Below the pieces are notes generated by a model that made no database searches, was not told the DNA's origin, and saw only the letters and a program-made list of their open reading frames with translations. Of a DNA stretch of 64,000 bases, positions 63,922 to 64,000 are shown one piece after another (positions within the stretch are counted from its first letter, which is position 1; each line of letters opens with the position of its first letter). The position numbers were made by a program, and so were the translations under genes. This stretch comes from Pelagicoccus sp. SDUM812005 (lineage in GTDB: Bacteria; Verrucomicrobiota; Verrucomicrobiia; Opitutales; Opitutaceae), in the NCBI RefSeq assembly GCF_031127875.1, contig NZ_JARXIA010000026.1, forward strand, positions 16,101 to 80,100, in the 5' to 3' direction.

Positions 63922-64000
63922 TGCTATGGGTTAAATTGTCAAGTCGCGTTGGATCTGATTATTTCATATATTCAAAAGGGGGGTGCAAGGGGTGGGGAAG

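Overview
The window looks like part of a large polysaccharide-utilisation region from a marine, Gram-negative member of the Verrucomicrobiota. Opitutae / Puniceicoccales-like (a Pelagicoccus or Coraliomargarita relative) is my best guess. That is inferred from the mix of S1 sulfatases, heparinase-like lyases, GH29, GH97, GH116-like and beta-helix (GH141-like) proteins. It also rests on a TonB-dependent receptor without a SusD partner, a DUF3450/ExbB/ExbB/ExbD/TonB operon, and very long secreted proteins with thrombospondin type 3 (TSP3) repeats. No rRNA or tRNA gene was seen, so the placement is not proven.

Layout. 1-8.1 kb: the 3' end of a heparinase II/III-like lyase, a 189-bp tandem hairpin-repeat array, a sugar isomerase/epimerase, a GH43-like enzyme translationally coupled to a 1168-residue lyase, and a peroxiredoxin. 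8.5-19.6 kb: a beta-helix lipoprotein, a secreted beta-roll protein, a GH97 enzyme, a two-component system whose sensor has discoidin-like periplasmic domains, and a TonB-dependent receptor. 19.9-28.1 kb: a beta-helix lipoprotein with a C-terminal PDZ, a heparinase-like lyase, a GH29 alpha-L-fucosidase, a second hairpin-repeat array in the opposite orientation, and a sulfatase. 28.3-34.5 kb: a seven-gene TonB-energising operon. 34.9-50.7 kb: giant secreted proteins of 1914 and 2091 residues and a 926-residue LamG protein. 51.1-62.8 kb: two sulfatases, a third beta-helix enzyme, an AraC regulator, and a tandem pair of GH116-like enzymes, the first with a Tat signal. 62.9-63.9 kb: a REP-associated tyrosine transposase (RAYT) between perfect 20-bp inverted repeats.

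How it fits together (inference). Surface and periplasmic lyases, sulfatases and glycosidases would strip a sulfated, fucose- and uronate-containing glycan. The TonB-dependent receptor, powered by the ton operon, would import fragments. GH116-like, GH29, GH97 and isomerase activities would finish the breakdown. The sensor kinase/response regulator and the AraC protein are the obvious regulators.

Most interesting points. (i) Both giant proteins end in the same module: TSP3 calcium-binding repeats, then a C-terminal left-handed beta-helix made of hexapeptide repeats. This is a candidate undescribed surface stalk or anchor. (ii) Both giants also carry a related right-handed beta-helix with a shared signature, possibly an unassigned lyase or hydrolase family. 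(iii) A conserved intergenic element, TTAC-N3/4-GTAA-N9-GA(A/T)TCG, lies upstream of four loci with exact spacing, with a half-match before the ton operon, which suggests a local regulon. (iv) There are two oppositely oriented hairpin-repeat arrays, and REP/BIME-like elements alongside a RAYT.
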